Assembly: GCA_018400215.1 (NCBI GenBank) | Contig: JAGYNF010000071.1 | Coordinates: 1 to 7,872 of the forward strand | Source of the DNA: Cyanobium sp. M55B138 | GTDB taxonomy: Bacteria > Cyanobacteriota > Cyanobacteriia > PCC-6307 > Cyanobiaceae | Length of the DNA: 7,872 nt | Direction of reading: 5' to 3' | In this document: piece after piece, positions 1 to 6,948 of the stretch | Layout: every line of letters starts with the position of its first letter | How positions within the stretch are numbered: the stretch's first letter is position 1 | The notes under the pieces: generated by a model | Database searches by the model: none | Seen by the model: the letters and a program-made list of their open reading frames with translations, nothing else | Told to the model about the DNA's origin: nothing | Program-made: the position numbers and the translations under genes

Positions 1-1388
1 GGGCTGCCGCTGAGCTCAAGCCAGCCGCGCAGCTTGCCGGGATTGAGCAGACCGGCCGGGTCGTAGTCGGCCTTGGCAGCCACTTGGTCGGCATCGACCA
101 CCCCCAGGCCGCCGTCTTCGACGGTGCTCATGTGGGGGTTAAAGATCACAGCACCGGCCTGGCGCAGTTGGGCCATTAGCTGCTGCAGCGGCGCCTCCCC
201 CTGCCAGCGCAGCAGCGGCAGGGCGGCCAAGCGCACGGCCCCCTGCTGGCGCACCGCCTCCAGGTGCCAGAGCAGGGCATCGCCCCACTGGCGGCTGATC
301 TCCTCCAGCAGCGGGGCTTCGGGTTGGGGCAGCAGCAGCTGCAGGTAGGTCCAGCCCGGCACCTGGGCCCGCCAGTGCAGGGTGGTGTGGTTCCAGCAGA
401 GCTCCCGCAGGGGCAGGCCCCGGCTCTGCCCCTGGGGCGCCTGCCACACCAGCTCACCGCCACGGGCCGCCAGCCAGGCCGGCAACACCTCCAGGGCATC
501 GGGGGCCGCCAGCAGCAGCAGGCGATGGTCCCCCGCCGCCGCCGGGCAGCCGGCTGGCCAGGGGGAACGGGCGGCGATCGGCGCCTCCAGCAGGGTGAGG
601 CCATTGAGCAGCAGGGCCGTGGCCCCCAGGGCCTGCGCCGCCGCCACGGCCGCCCCCCAGCTGGCAAAGCCCACCACCAGCTGCTGCCAGGCCACGGCCT
701 CACTGGTGGGCAGGCGCAGGGCGGTGAGGATGCCGTTGCAGCCATAGGCGTGGTTGAGCGGCGCACTGGCAACGGCATCCAGCCGCAACAGCCGCGGCTC
801 CGGTTCCACCGTCACCACCTCCAGGCCCAGCAGGTTGCCGGGATCGCGCAGGAAGCCCCAGCGCAGCGAGCCGATGCCGCCGGATCCACCGGCGAGGAAG
901 CCGCCCACCGTGGCACTGCGGTAGGTGCTGGGCAGCAGGCGCAGGGCCCGGCCATGGGGGGCGAGCTGCTGGTCGATGGAGGCCAGCACGGCGCCGGCCT
1001 CCACCTCGATCACGCCGCTGCCCGCCTCCACAGCGCGCAGCCGATCCAGGCCGGTGAGCTCCAGCACCACCCCACCGGCCAGGGGCACACACTGGCCGTA
1101 GTTGCCGGTGCCGGCCCCCCGCAGGGTGAGGGGCACGCCGGCCCGGGCACAGGCCCCGGCCACCAGCTGCACCTGGGCCACCGTGCGGGCACCCACCACC
1201 AGTTGGGCCCGCTGGCCGCTGAAACGGGGCACCAGCACGGGGGAGTAGTCGTAAAAATCGCGGGAGAGGCGCTCCAGCTCGGCCGGCTGCTCCGCCGTGG
1301 TGAAGCGAAGCTGGCCATCGAGGTGCTGCAACTCCTCGGCCAGGCGGGCGATGGTGGCCGGGCTGGGGCGGGGCGGCAGGGAGGGCAC
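1..1388 (-). CDS. FAD-binding oxidoreductase, PCMH/FAD-linked oxidase family (3' end cut by window edge)
   Basis: The frame stays open from a GTG at 1388 to the left edge (462 codons plus 2 bases). The first third is a PCMH-type FAD-binding fold. It has FYDYSP at residues 45-50, then RGAGTGNYGQ at 90-99, the glycine-rich loop that holds the FAD pyrophosphate, and the second flavin segment TVGGFLAGGSGGIGSLRWG at 160-178. The C-terminal part ends with FNPHMSTVEDGG and a DPAGLLNPGKLRGW tail, the usual FNPG-like ending of glycolate/lactate oxidase relatives, so probably only a few residues are missing. Such enzymes oxidise hydroxy acids or related substrates with bound FAD; the substrate here cannot be read from sequence. 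No upstream in-frame ATG was seen and no Shine-Dalgarno is visible, so the GTG start is a best guess. It lies 16 nt after the amidohydrolase stop, probably as the last seen gene of one operon. No iron-sulfur partner such as GlcF is visible in the window. Confidence 0.85.
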   Translation of the reverse strand, partial: MPSLPPRPSPATIARLAEELQHLDGQLRFTTAEQPAELERLSRDFYDYSPVLVPRFSGQRAQLVVGARTVAQVQLVAGACARAGVPLTLRGAGTGNYGQCVPLAGGVVLELTGLDRLRAVEAGSGVIEVEAGAVLASIDQQLAPHGRALRLLPSTYRSATVGGFLAGGSGGIGSLRWGFLRDPGNLLGLEVVTVEPEPRLLRLDAVASAPLNHAYGCNGILTALRLPTSEAVAWQQLVVGFASWGAAVAAAQALGATALLLNGLTLLEAPIAARSPWPAGCPAAAGDHRLLLLAAPDALEVLPAWLAARGGELVWQAPQGQSRGLPLRELCWNHTTLHWRAQVPGWTYLQLLLPQPEAPLLEEISRQWGDALLWHLEAVRQQGAVRLAALPLLRWQGEAPLQQLMAQLRQAGAVIFNPHMSTVEDGGLGVVDADQVAAKADYDPAGLLNPGKLRGWLELSGS

Positions 1389-1404
1389 GGCAAAAGGCGA
1401 GAGA

Positions 1405-2703
1405 TCAGGCCATGCTGGCGGCCCACAGGGCAGGCGGCTCCTGGCCCGCCGGCGGCGGCAGCCAGATGCCGCCCCGCAGCACCCGCCGCTGGGGACTGCG
1501 GGCCAGCAGCTCGGTCCAGTTGGCGGCATTGAGCAGCACCAGATCCGCCGGCGCCCCCTCCCGCACCAGGCCATCCCAGGCCAGGCCCAACAGCCGGGCC
1601 GGGGCAGTGCTGAAGGGGGCCAGCCCCTGGCGCTGGCCGGGCCAGAGATGGCTGGTGAGGGGCACGAGCCGCAGCAGTTCAACCGGGTCGAAGTCGCCGC
1701 CCGGATACCAGGGATCCTGCACGTTGTCGCCGCCCAGGGCCACCGTGACACCGGCCCGCTGCAGGGTGTGGATCGGGGCCTGCACCCGCAGCAGCGGCGT
1801 GCGTCCAGGGCGACGCCCCAGCAGCCAGAGATTGGTGAGCGGCAGGGCCACCACGGCCAGCTCGGCATCGGCCAACTGTTCCGCCACCTGCTCCAACCGG
1901 CGCTCGCCCAACAGCGCCAGGCTGGCGGCATGGCTGCAGGTGAGCGGCACGGCGCTGCGCAGCTGCTGCACCACCGACAGCAACAGGCGCACCCCCCGGG
2001 CCGGCTGGGCATCGGCCTCGTCGATGTGCAGGTCCACGGCGGTGCCGAGCCGTTCGGCCAGCCCCAACAGGAACTGCAGGGCCTCCCGGTCGTTGCGGCC
2101 GTGGCCATAGGGCGGCCCCAGCACGCCGCCGAGCAGGCCACCGCGATCGGCCACCCAGCGGGCCAGCTCCTCCCCCTCGCCGCTGGCCCAGTGGGCCAGC
2201 GGCACCAGGGCCACCAACTGCAGGTCCACCCGGCCGGCCCAGCGCTGGCGCAGCTCCAGCAGGGCCTCCCAACTGGGCCGGGCCCCGGGGCCACCGCTGT
2301 CAATGTGGCTGCGCATGGCCCGCAAACCATGGCGCCAGGCCCGCTCCAGGGCCGCCTCGCCCCGCTGCAGCACCAGCTCCTGGCTGCGCGTTTCCGCCTC
2401 CCGCCGGTTCTGGGCCAGGGCCCCGGCCAGGGTGCCGGCCCGGTTGGGGTAGGCCTCGGCGGTGAAGCACTTGTCGAGGTGGGCATGGGGCTCCACCAGC
2501 GGGGTGAGGGCCAGTGGCAGGGGGCCTGTGGCGGTGGGCAGGGGGCGCAGGGCGGTGATGCGGCCCTGGCGATGCTCCAGCTCCAGGGCCACCAGCCCGT
2601 CGCCATCCCCCACCGGCCAGCCCGCCAGGCTCGGATCCAGCAGGCAGCGGGGCAGGCGCAGGCGCAGGCGCCCGGCCGGGGCTGCATCGCCAGGGGCGAT
2701 CAC
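1405..2703 (-). CDS. Cytosine-deaminase-like metal-dependent amidohydrolase
   Basis: This 432-aa protein belongs to the amidohydrolase superfamily and most resembles the CodA branch. The metal and catalytic residues of CodA all have counterparts in order: HAH (H73, H75) in the motif VEPHAHLDK, H226 and E229 in HIDEAD, H258 in CSHAAS, and D326 in GGDNVQDPWYPGG. The last motif closely matches the CodA signature around its catalytic Asp. Length is close to CodA (about 427 aa). Family members hydrolyse amino or amide groups on heterocycles such as cytosine, isoguanine or creatinine; a cytosolic deaminase or ring hydrolase is inferred, but the substrate is not fixed by these motifs. The start is a GTG overlapping the upstream DUF4359 stop by 4 nt (GTGA), with GAGGAG five bases ahead. 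Translation is therefore probably coupled, and the gene shares an operon with DUF4359 and the downstream FAD oxidase. The reading frame is open further upstream, but that part overlaps DUF4359 and carries no family motif. Confidence 0.88.
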   Translation of the reverse strand: MIAPGDAAPAGRLRLRLPRCLLDPSLAGWPVGDGDGLVALELEHRQGRITALRPLPTATGPLPLALTPLVEPHAHLDKCFTAEAYPNRAGTLAGALAQNRREAETRSQELVLQRGEAALERAWRHGLRAMRSHIDSGGPGARPSWEALLELRQRWAGRVDLQLVALVPLAHWASGEGEELARWVADRGGLLGGVLGPPYGHGRNDREALQFLLGLAERLGTAVDLHIDEADAQPARGVRLLLSVVQQLRSAVPLTCSHAASLALLGERRLEQVAEQLADAELAVVALPLTNLWLLGRRPGRTPLLRVQAPIHTLQRAGVTVALGGDNVQDPWYPGGDFDPVELLRLVPLTSHLWPGQRQGLAPFSTAPARLLGLAWDGLVREGAPADLVLLNAANWTELLARSPQRRVLRGGIWLPPPAGQEPPALWAASMA

Positions 2704-3131
2704 GGCTGCTCCTCGCTGAGGCCGGCCTGCACGATCACCAGCTGGCCCGCCCCCCCCACCACCGTGGCGGTGAAGCGGGGCAGCGCCCAGCCCATCAGCG
2801 CGGCACCCCCAAACTCCGTGCGATACACGCTCATCACCCCAAAATTGCGGCGCCGGGTGTGGCGCCCCACCTGGGCGCCGATCGCCCGGCGCTGGGCCTG
2901 GATCAGGCGGGGGCAGTCCCGCAACGCCAACCGCACCAGGGAGGGCAACACCGAGCCGCGGCACACCTCCGCCTCAATCACATCCACCAGCTGGTCGGAA
3001 GCAAACGTCTCAAACTGATCCGGACCGGGATTGGTGAACACCAGCCCTGCACCCCCCAGCGACGCCAGCAGCGCAGCGACGCACCAGCCAGGTCGAAGCG
3101 CAGACAAACCGATCGGGAGGGCGGGGTGCAT
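2700..3131 (-). CDS. DUF4359 domain small membrane-anchored protein
   Basis: A 143-aa protein that I match to DUF4359, a short family known mainly from cyanobacteria and of unknown function. A hydrophobic stretch at about residues 16-33 (WCVAALLASLGGAGLVF) looks like an uncleaved N-terminal anchor or signal. It is followed by the family-like segment TNPGPDQFETFASDQL (33-48), a Leu-Pro/Cys-rich helix region (62-75) with two cysteines (C57, C73), and RRRNFGVMSVYRTEF (93-107). A weakly hydrophobic C-terminal strand (FTATVVGGAGQLVIVQ) ends the domain. The bulk is probably on the periplasmic or lumenal side, by inference from the anchor. The ATG at 3131 is chosen because the upstream extension would run through the tRNA-His gene. 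It heads the operon with the amidohydrolase and overlaps it by 4 nt. Its start lies only 22 bp from the divergent tRNA. Confidence 0.82.
   Translation of the reverse strand: MHPALPIGLSALRPGWCVAALLASLGGAGLVFTNPGPDQFETFASDQLVDVIEAEVCRGSVLPSLVRLALRDCPRLIQAQRRAIGAQVGRHTRRRNFGVMSVYRTEFGGAALMGWALPRFTATVVGGAGQLVIVQAGLSEEQP
2709..2714 (-). promoter_or_regulatory. Ribosome binding site of the amidohydrolase gene
   Basis: GAGGAG on the minus strand lies 5 nt before the GTG at 2703. It sits inside the last codons of the DUF4359 gene and is the only convincing Shine-Dalgarno in the window. Together with the GTGA overlap it decides the amidohydrolase start. Confidence 0.6.
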
Positions 3132-3142
3132 TGGTACATTGG
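3129..3142. repeat. CATTGG direct repeat at the DUF4359 start
   Basis: CATTGG occurs twice, separated by TA, covering the DUF4359 start codon. On the minus strand this gives CCAATG-TA-CCAATG, so a second ATG lies 8 nt upstream in a different frame. That upstream frame does not encode the DUF4359 sequence, so the downstream ATG is the real start. Two 6-bp copies may well be chance. Confidence 0.4.
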
Positions 3143-3154
3143 CACCGCACCACG

Positions 3155-3227
3155 GCGGGCGTCGCCAAGTGGTTAAGGCAGCGGCTTGTGGCGCCGCTAT
3201 TCGGGGGTTCGAATCCCCTCGCTCGCC
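3155..3227 (+). tRNA. trnH: tRNA-His (anticodon GTG)
   Basis: It folds completely as a cloverleaf. The acceptor stem GCGGGCG (3155-3161) pairs with CGCTCGC (3220-3226) with one G-T. The D arm is GCC/GGC around AAGTGGTTAA. The anticodon stem GCGGC/GCCGC encloses loop TTGTGGC with anticodon GTG at 3188-3190. The variable loop is TATTC, and the T stem GGGGG/CCCCT encloses TTCGAAT. Two histidine identity features are present: discriminator C73 at 3227 and a genomic G at 3154 that can serve as G-1 opposite it. CCA is not encoded (3228 onward is CTTTT), so it is added after transcription. The short T4 just after the gene could help ending, but no separate terminator hairpin is seen. It is antisense to the space between two leftward gene groups. 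Confidence 0.97.
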
Positions 3228-3287
3228 CTTTTGTTCCCCTGCCCTGCTCCCCTGCGCAGCGGTAGCCACATCCCATCCCCCCCGGGC

Positions 3288-4355
3288 CTAGCTCGGGGGC
3301 GGCTCCATCACCAGGGCATCCAGCAGCCTGTCGCCACCGCTGCGCACCGGGTCGCTGCACACCAATCCGGTGGCCGCGGCGACGGCGGCCATGGCGCCAG
3401 CGGCAGCGGCGTCATCCAGGTGGGCGGTGTTGAGGGCCACGGCCCGCACCCGGGGCCTCTGGCCATCGGGTCGCCCCAGGGCGGCCAGGGCCTCCACCGC
3501 CGCGATCAGCTCCGGCAGGGGCGGCAGCGGCAGGGCGGGCAGACCCTTGATATGGCGCTGGCCGGCCCGGTGCACCAACAGCAGATCGGTGGGCTGGCTG
3601 CCCCGCAGCAGCGGCAGGGGGGCGGTGGAGCCGGGATGGGCCAGGGAACCCTGGCCCTCCACCAGCAGCAGCCCCGATGGGTCCAGGTCGGCGCCGGCCG
3701 CCAGCACCGCCGCCTCCACGGCGCCGGCGGCGTAGTCGACCCGCACCGCATCGAGGGCCACACCGCCGCCACTGATCAGGATGCCGGCCTGGCCGGTGCC
3801 CACAAAGCGGGCGGCCAGGCCCCGGCGCGCGGCGGCGGCGGCGAGCTCCAGGCAGGCGCTCATCTTGCCCACGGCCATGTCAGACCCCAACGCCAGCAAC
3901 CGCCGGCAGGGCAGGGCCGCCGCCCGGGCCGTGGCCACCACCAGGTCGTCGGGCTCGCGGCGCAGGTCCCAGATCCAGGCCGGATCCCGCCGCAGGGCCG
4001 CCAGCTCCGGATCGGCAGCGATGCGGCTGTGCAGACCACTGGCCACGCTCAGCCCCGCCCGCAGCGCCGCCGCCACGGCGTCCCGCACCGGCCCTGGCAG
4101 CCGGCCGCCGGAGGGGGCCAGCCCCACCACCGCCACCTCGGGCCGATGCGCCAACGCCTGCTCCAGTGAGCCCACCACTGGCACATCCCGGGGGATGCCC
4201 GTGAGCTGCCGCAAGGAGCGGCCGGCATGGGCCGGATCCACCACCGCCACGATCGGGCCGGGGCGGTAGCGCAGCATCGCCAGGCCGGTCTTGCCGGAGA
4301 GATCGGTGAGGCCGCCGTGCAGCAGCACCACCACCCGCTGGTCGGGGCTCAGCAT
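3288..4355 (-). CDS. DUF1611 P-loop protein (DgcN-like, putative D-glutamate N-acetyltransferase)
   Basis: A 355-aa protein with both halves of DUF1611. The N-terminal Rossmann-like part carries LSGKTGLAMLRYRP (19-32) and VAVVDPAHAGRSL (37-48). The C-terminal P-loop-like domain has GSDMAVGKMS (157-166), TGQAGILISGGGVALDAVRVD (about 187-207, family signature) and VEGQGSLAHPG (232-242). Members were long called NAD-dependent epimerase/dehydratases without proof. The marine DgcN members were reported to acetylate D-glutamate, making N-acetyl-D-Glu for the partner racemase DgcA. That function is transferred by family and by gene pairing, not shown by residues here. The ATG at 4355 lies 7 nt inside the end of the epimerase gene, so the two are almost certainly co-translated. 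The longer open frame upstream is only a shadow over the epimerase. It ends 60 bp from tRNA-His, which faces it. Presence of the family is sure; the enzymatic role is moderately likely. Confidence 0.86.
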   Translation of the reverse strand: MLSPDQRVVVLLHGGLTDLSGKTGLAMLRYRPGPIVAVVDPAHAGRSLRQLTGIPRDVPVVGSLEQALAHRPEVAVVGLAPSGGRLPGPVRDAVAAALRAGLSVASGLHSRIAADPELAALRRDPAWIWDLRREPDDLVVATARAAALPCRRLLALGSDMAVGKMSACLELAAAAARRGLAARFVGTGQAGILISGGGVALDAVRVDYAAGAVEAAVLAAGADLDPSGLLLVEGQGSLAHPGSTAPLPLLRGSQPTDLLLVHRAGQRHIKGLPALPLPPLPELIAAVEALAALGRPDGQRPRVRAVALNTAHLDDAAAAGAMAAVAAATGLVCSDPVRSGGDRLLDALVMEPPPS

Positions 4356-5437
4356 GGCGCCCCCGGCCGACCCACCACCCCCAGGCCGGGCCTGGCGGCC
4401 GGCCGCAGCACATCGCCCCGCAGCTCGGGGCCCTCGAAGGGGTCGTCCAGCAGGTTGAGGTGGCTGTCGAGGTCGGGCCAGCACACCAGCGGCAGCAGCT
4501 GGGCGGCGGCGCCATTGAGCAGGGCACCGTCGGAGTAGCAGCCCAGCATCAGCGCCAGGCCGAGTCGCCGGGCCGTCTGGGCCATCAGCAACGCCTCGGT
4601 GAGCCCACCGCTCTTCATCAACTTGATGTTCACCCCCTCCACATGGGGGGCCAGCCGCCACAGATCGGCCAGATCCCAACAGCTCTCATCGGCCACCAGC
4701 GGCAGGGGGGCCAGGGGCGCCAGGGCGGCAAAACCGGCCGTGTCGGCCTCCGGATCGAGCTGGGGGGCCAGGGGCTGCTCCAGCAGCACCACCCCGGCCT
4801 GGGCCAGCGGCTCCAGCATGGCCTTGGCGGTGTCGAGATCCCAGCCGCCATTGGCATCCACCTGCAACTCGCAGCCCCGACCGGTGCGCTGGTGCTGCCG
4901 CGCCAGGGCGTCAGCCACCACCGCCAGCAGGGCCAGGTCGTGGCCCACCCCCTCGGGACTGCCCAGCTTGAGCTTGATGCGGGTGGCTGGCAGCTCGCTC
5001 CACCAGCGCTCGAGCCGCGCCACCACAGCCCCGGGCTCCCCCAGCCCCAGGGTGACGCTGGTGGCGACACACACCCCCGGATCCAGGCCCCAGAGCCGGT
5101 GCAGCGGCAGGCCCAGCCGCTGGCCCCACCAGTCGTGCAGGGCCAGGTCCAGCCCGCAACGCGCCGGGGGGCTGAGCTGGGCCAGCCACGGATCCCAGGC
5201 CTGGCGGGGCTCGGGAGCCAGGCCGCAGAGCCGGGGCGCAACGCTCTCCAATTCAGCGGCGATGGCATCGGTGCTGAAGGCGCGGTGGCCGGTTTCGAAG
5301 CCGCCGGTCTCGCCGCGGCCCACCAGGCCGTCGTGCTCGACGCTCACCAACAGATGCTCCACCGCGCTGGTGCTGCCGCGGCTGATCGCCAACGGCACGG
5401 CCTTGGTGAGGGGGAAGCGGCGCAGACGCAGGCGCAT
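4349..5437 (-). CDS. Dipeptide epimerase, enolase superfamily (possible DgcA-type N-acetyl-D-Glu racemase)
   Basis: A 362-aa protein of the muconate-lactonizing subgroup of the enolase superfamily. All catalytic positions are visible: KxK at 155-157 (RIKLKLG), metal ligands D194 (VDANGGW), E220 (LLEQPL) and D250 (VADES), and the opposite base K272 (NIKLMKSGG). It should therefore carry out a Mg-dependent 1,1-proton transfer that inverts an amino-acid alpha carbon. D322-L-D324 matches the DxD motif that binds the substrate's free amino group in L-Ala-D/L-Glu epimerases, which supports a dipeptide substrate. Against a standard enzyme, the usual GCM-x-ES-like strand reads [13 protein letters not shown] (299-311). 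Its partner, the overlapping DUF1611 gene, favours the N-acetyl-D-glutamate racemase reading. The start at 5437 places the family N-terminus ([19 protein letters not shown]) correctly; no Shine-Dalgarno is seen. It is first in its operon and divergent from miaB. Confidence 0.88.
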   Translation of the reverse strand: MRLRLRRFPLTKAVPLAISRGSTSAVEHLLVSVEHDGLVGRGETGGFETGHRAFSTDAIAAELESVAPRLCGLAPEPRQAWDPWLAQLSPPARCGLDLALHDWWGQRLGLPLHRLWGLDPGVCVATSVTLGLGEPGAVVARLERWWSELPATRIKLKLGSPEGVGHDLALLAVVADALARQHQRTGRGCELQVDANGGWDLDTAKAMLEPLAQAGVVLLEQPLAPQLDPEADTAGFAALAPLAPLPLVADESCWDLADLWRLAPHVEGVNIKLMKSGGLTEALLMAQTARRLGLALMLGCYSDGALLNGAAAQLLPLVCWPDLDSHLNLLDDPFEGPELRGDVLRPAARPGLGVVGRPGAPC

Positions 5438-5482
5438 GGGAAAGGGGCGAAACGGGAGGTGCCCGCTGGGCTCAAGCTGGCA

Positions 5483-5521
5483 CAGCCTGGCCGGCGCGTC
5501 AGCTTGGCCGCAGCCTGGCCG
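5483..5521. repeat. Three 11-bp direct repeats upstream of miaB
   Basis: CAGCCTGGCCG occurs at 5483-5493 and 5511-5521, and CAGCTTGGCCG (one mismatch) at 5500-5510, directly abutting the last copy. Starts are 17 and 11 bp apart. The cluster fills the miaB side of the 88-bp divergent gap and ends 4 bp before the first possible miaB ATG. It could be a regulatory site or simply slippage in GC-rich DNA. Confidence 0.55.
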
Positions 5522-5525
5522 CGCC

Positions 5526-6905
5526 ATGGCCGAAACTGAGGCCATGACGGCGACCCTCTCCCAGCGCGGCAGCTACTGGATCACCACCTTCGGCTGCCAG
5601 ATGAACAAGGCGGATTCCGAGCGCATGGCCGGGATCCTGGAAGTGATGGGCTACCACGCGGCGCCGGCCGAGCTGGAGGCCGATCTGGTGCTCTACAACA
5701 CCTGCACGATCCGCGACAACGCCGAACAGAAGGTGTACAGCTACCTGGGCCGCCAGGCCCAGCGCAAGCGCCTCAACCCCCACCTCACCCTGGTGGTGGC
5801 CGGCTGCGTGGCCCAGCAGGAGGGCGAGTCGCTGCTGCGGCGGGTGCCCGAGCTGGATCTGGTGATGGGGCCCCAGCACGCCAACCGCCTCGATGTGCTG
5901 CTGGCCCAGGTGGAGCAGGGCCAGCAGGTGGTGGCCACCGGTGAGCACCACATCCTCGAAGACATCACCACCGCCCGCCGCGACAGCTCGGTGTGCGGCT
6001 GGGTGAATGTGATCTACGGCTGCAACGAACGCTGCACCTACTGCGTGGTGCCCGCGGTGCGGGGCCAGGAGCAATCCCGCCTGCCCGAGGCGATCAAGCT
6101 GGAGATGGAGGGCCTGGCGGCACGCGGCTTCAAGGAGATCACCCTGCTGGGCCAGAACATCGACGCCTACGGCCGCGACCTGCCCGGCATCACCCCGGAG
6201 GGCCGCCGCGCCCACACCCTCACCGATCTCCTTCACCACGTGCACGACGTGGCGGGGATCGCGCGGATCCGCTTCGCCACCAGCCACCCGCGCTACTTCA
6301 CCGAGCGGCTGATCGATGCCTGCGCCGACCTGCCCAAGCTGTGCGAACACTTCCACGTGCCCTTCCAGAGCGGCGACGACGCCGTGCTCAAGGCGATGGC
6401 CCGCGGCTACACGGTGGATCGCTACCGCCGCATCGTCGAGCGCATCCGCGAGCGCATGCCCGATGCCGCGATCAGCGCCGATGTGATCGTGGCCTTCCCG
6501 GGCGAAAGCGACGCCCAATACCGCCGCACCCTCGATCTGATCGAGGAGCTCGGCTTCGATGCGGTGAACACCGCCGCCTACTCGCCGCGCCCCAACACCC
6601 CCGCCGCCACCTGGCCCGACCAGCTCCCCGAAGCGGTGAAGGTGGAGCGGCTGCGGGAGCTCAATGCCCTGGTGGAGCGCAAGGCCAAGGAGCGCAGCGC
6701 CCGCTACGCCGGCCGCACGGAGCAGATCCTGGTGGAGGGCCGCAACCCCAAGGATCCCGCCCAGGTGATGGGCCGCACCCGCACCAACCGCCTCACCTTC
6801 TGTGCGGGTGAGCGGGCCGACGGCACGGCCCTCCAACCCGGCGATTTGGTGAACGTGAGGATCGAGCAGGTGCGAGCCTTCTCCCTGGGCGGCAAACTGG
6901 CCTGA
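5526..6905 (+). CDS. miaB: tRNA-2-methylthio-N6-dimethylallyladenosine synthase MiaB
   Basis: A radical-SAM methylthiotransferase of 459 aa that converts i6A37 to ms2i6A37 in tRNAs reading codons beginning with U. All three parts are visible. The N-terminal MTTase domain has cluster cysteines C24 (FGCQMN), C60 ([12 protein letters not shown]) and C94 (AGCVAQQEG). The radical-SAM motif CxxxCxxC is C166, C170, C173 ([10 protein letters not shown]), followed by PAVRG and [12 protein letters not shown]-terminal TRAM RNA-binding domain starts near residue 393 ([11 protein letters not shown], then [10 protein letters not shown]). Length fits the family (about 440-475 aa). Two starts are possible: ATG 5526 (used) and ATG 5544, which gives 453 aa beginning [12 protein letters not shown]. 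Neither has a clear Shine-Dalgarno. The long open frame further upstream is a shadow over the divergent epimerase. ddl follows after 43 bp in the same direction, possibly co-transcribed. Confidence 0.97.
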   Translation: MAETEAMTATLSQRGSYWITTFGCQMNKADSERMAGILEVMGYHAAPAELEADLVLYNTCTIRDNAEQKVYSYLGRQAQRKRLNPHLTLVVAGCVAQQEGESLLRRVPELDLVMGPQHANRLDVLLAQVEQGQQVVATGEHHILEDITTARRDSSVCGWVNVIYGCNERCTYCVVPAVRGQEQSRLPEAIKLEMEGLAARGFKEITLLGQNIDAYGRDLPGITPEGRRAHTLTDLLHHVHDVAGIARIRFATSHPRYFTERLIDACADLPKLCEHFHVPFQSGDDAVLKAMARGYTVDRYRRIVERIRERMPDAAISADVIVAFPGESDAQYRRTLDLIEELGFDAVNTAAYSPRPNTPAATWPDQLPEAVKVERLRELNALVERKAKERSARYAGRTEQILVEGRNPKDPAQVMGRTRTNRLTFCAGERADGTALQPGDLVNVRIEQVRAFSLGGKLA

Positions 6906-6913
6906 CCTTTTTG

Positions 6914-6935
6914 CCCGGCGCCCCTGGCGCCTGGG
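6914..6935. other. GC-rich hairpin between miaB and ddl
   Basis: CCC-GGCGCC, loop CCT, GGCGCC-T-GGG can fold into a nine-pair stem with one bulged T. It ends 13 bases before the ddl start. No T-run follows it on either strand (the T5 lies before it on the plus strand), so it is not a standard intrinsic terminator. It may restrain read-through or translation of ddl, or be incidental at this GC content. Confidence 0.4.
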
Positions 6936-6948
6936 TGCACGGCCCGCA

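Noticed and set aside
1297..3018. A 573-codon open frame on the plus strand, plus similar long frames at 264-1532, 3186-4169, 4460-5539 and on the minus strand at 5499-7061
   Set aside because: They are rich in Gln, Gly, Pro, His and Ala, carry no family motif and lie opposite well-supported genes. They are by-products of high GC with few stop codons.
3135..3140. TACATT as a -10 box for tRNA-His
   Set aside because: It is plausibly placed but no -35 element is seen at the right distance, and it lies inside the CATTGG repeat by the DUF4359 start.
3279..3299. CCCCCG...CGGGGG inverted repeat around the DUF1611 stop codon as a terminator
   Set aside because: The 6-bp stem has a 9-nt loop containing the stop codon and no T-run follows on the minus strand. 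At this GC content it is not convincing.
6906..6948. T5 at 6908-6912 after miaB as an intrinsic terminator
   Set aside because: No hairpin precedes the T-run; the hairpin lies after it, the wrong order for a plus-strand terminator.
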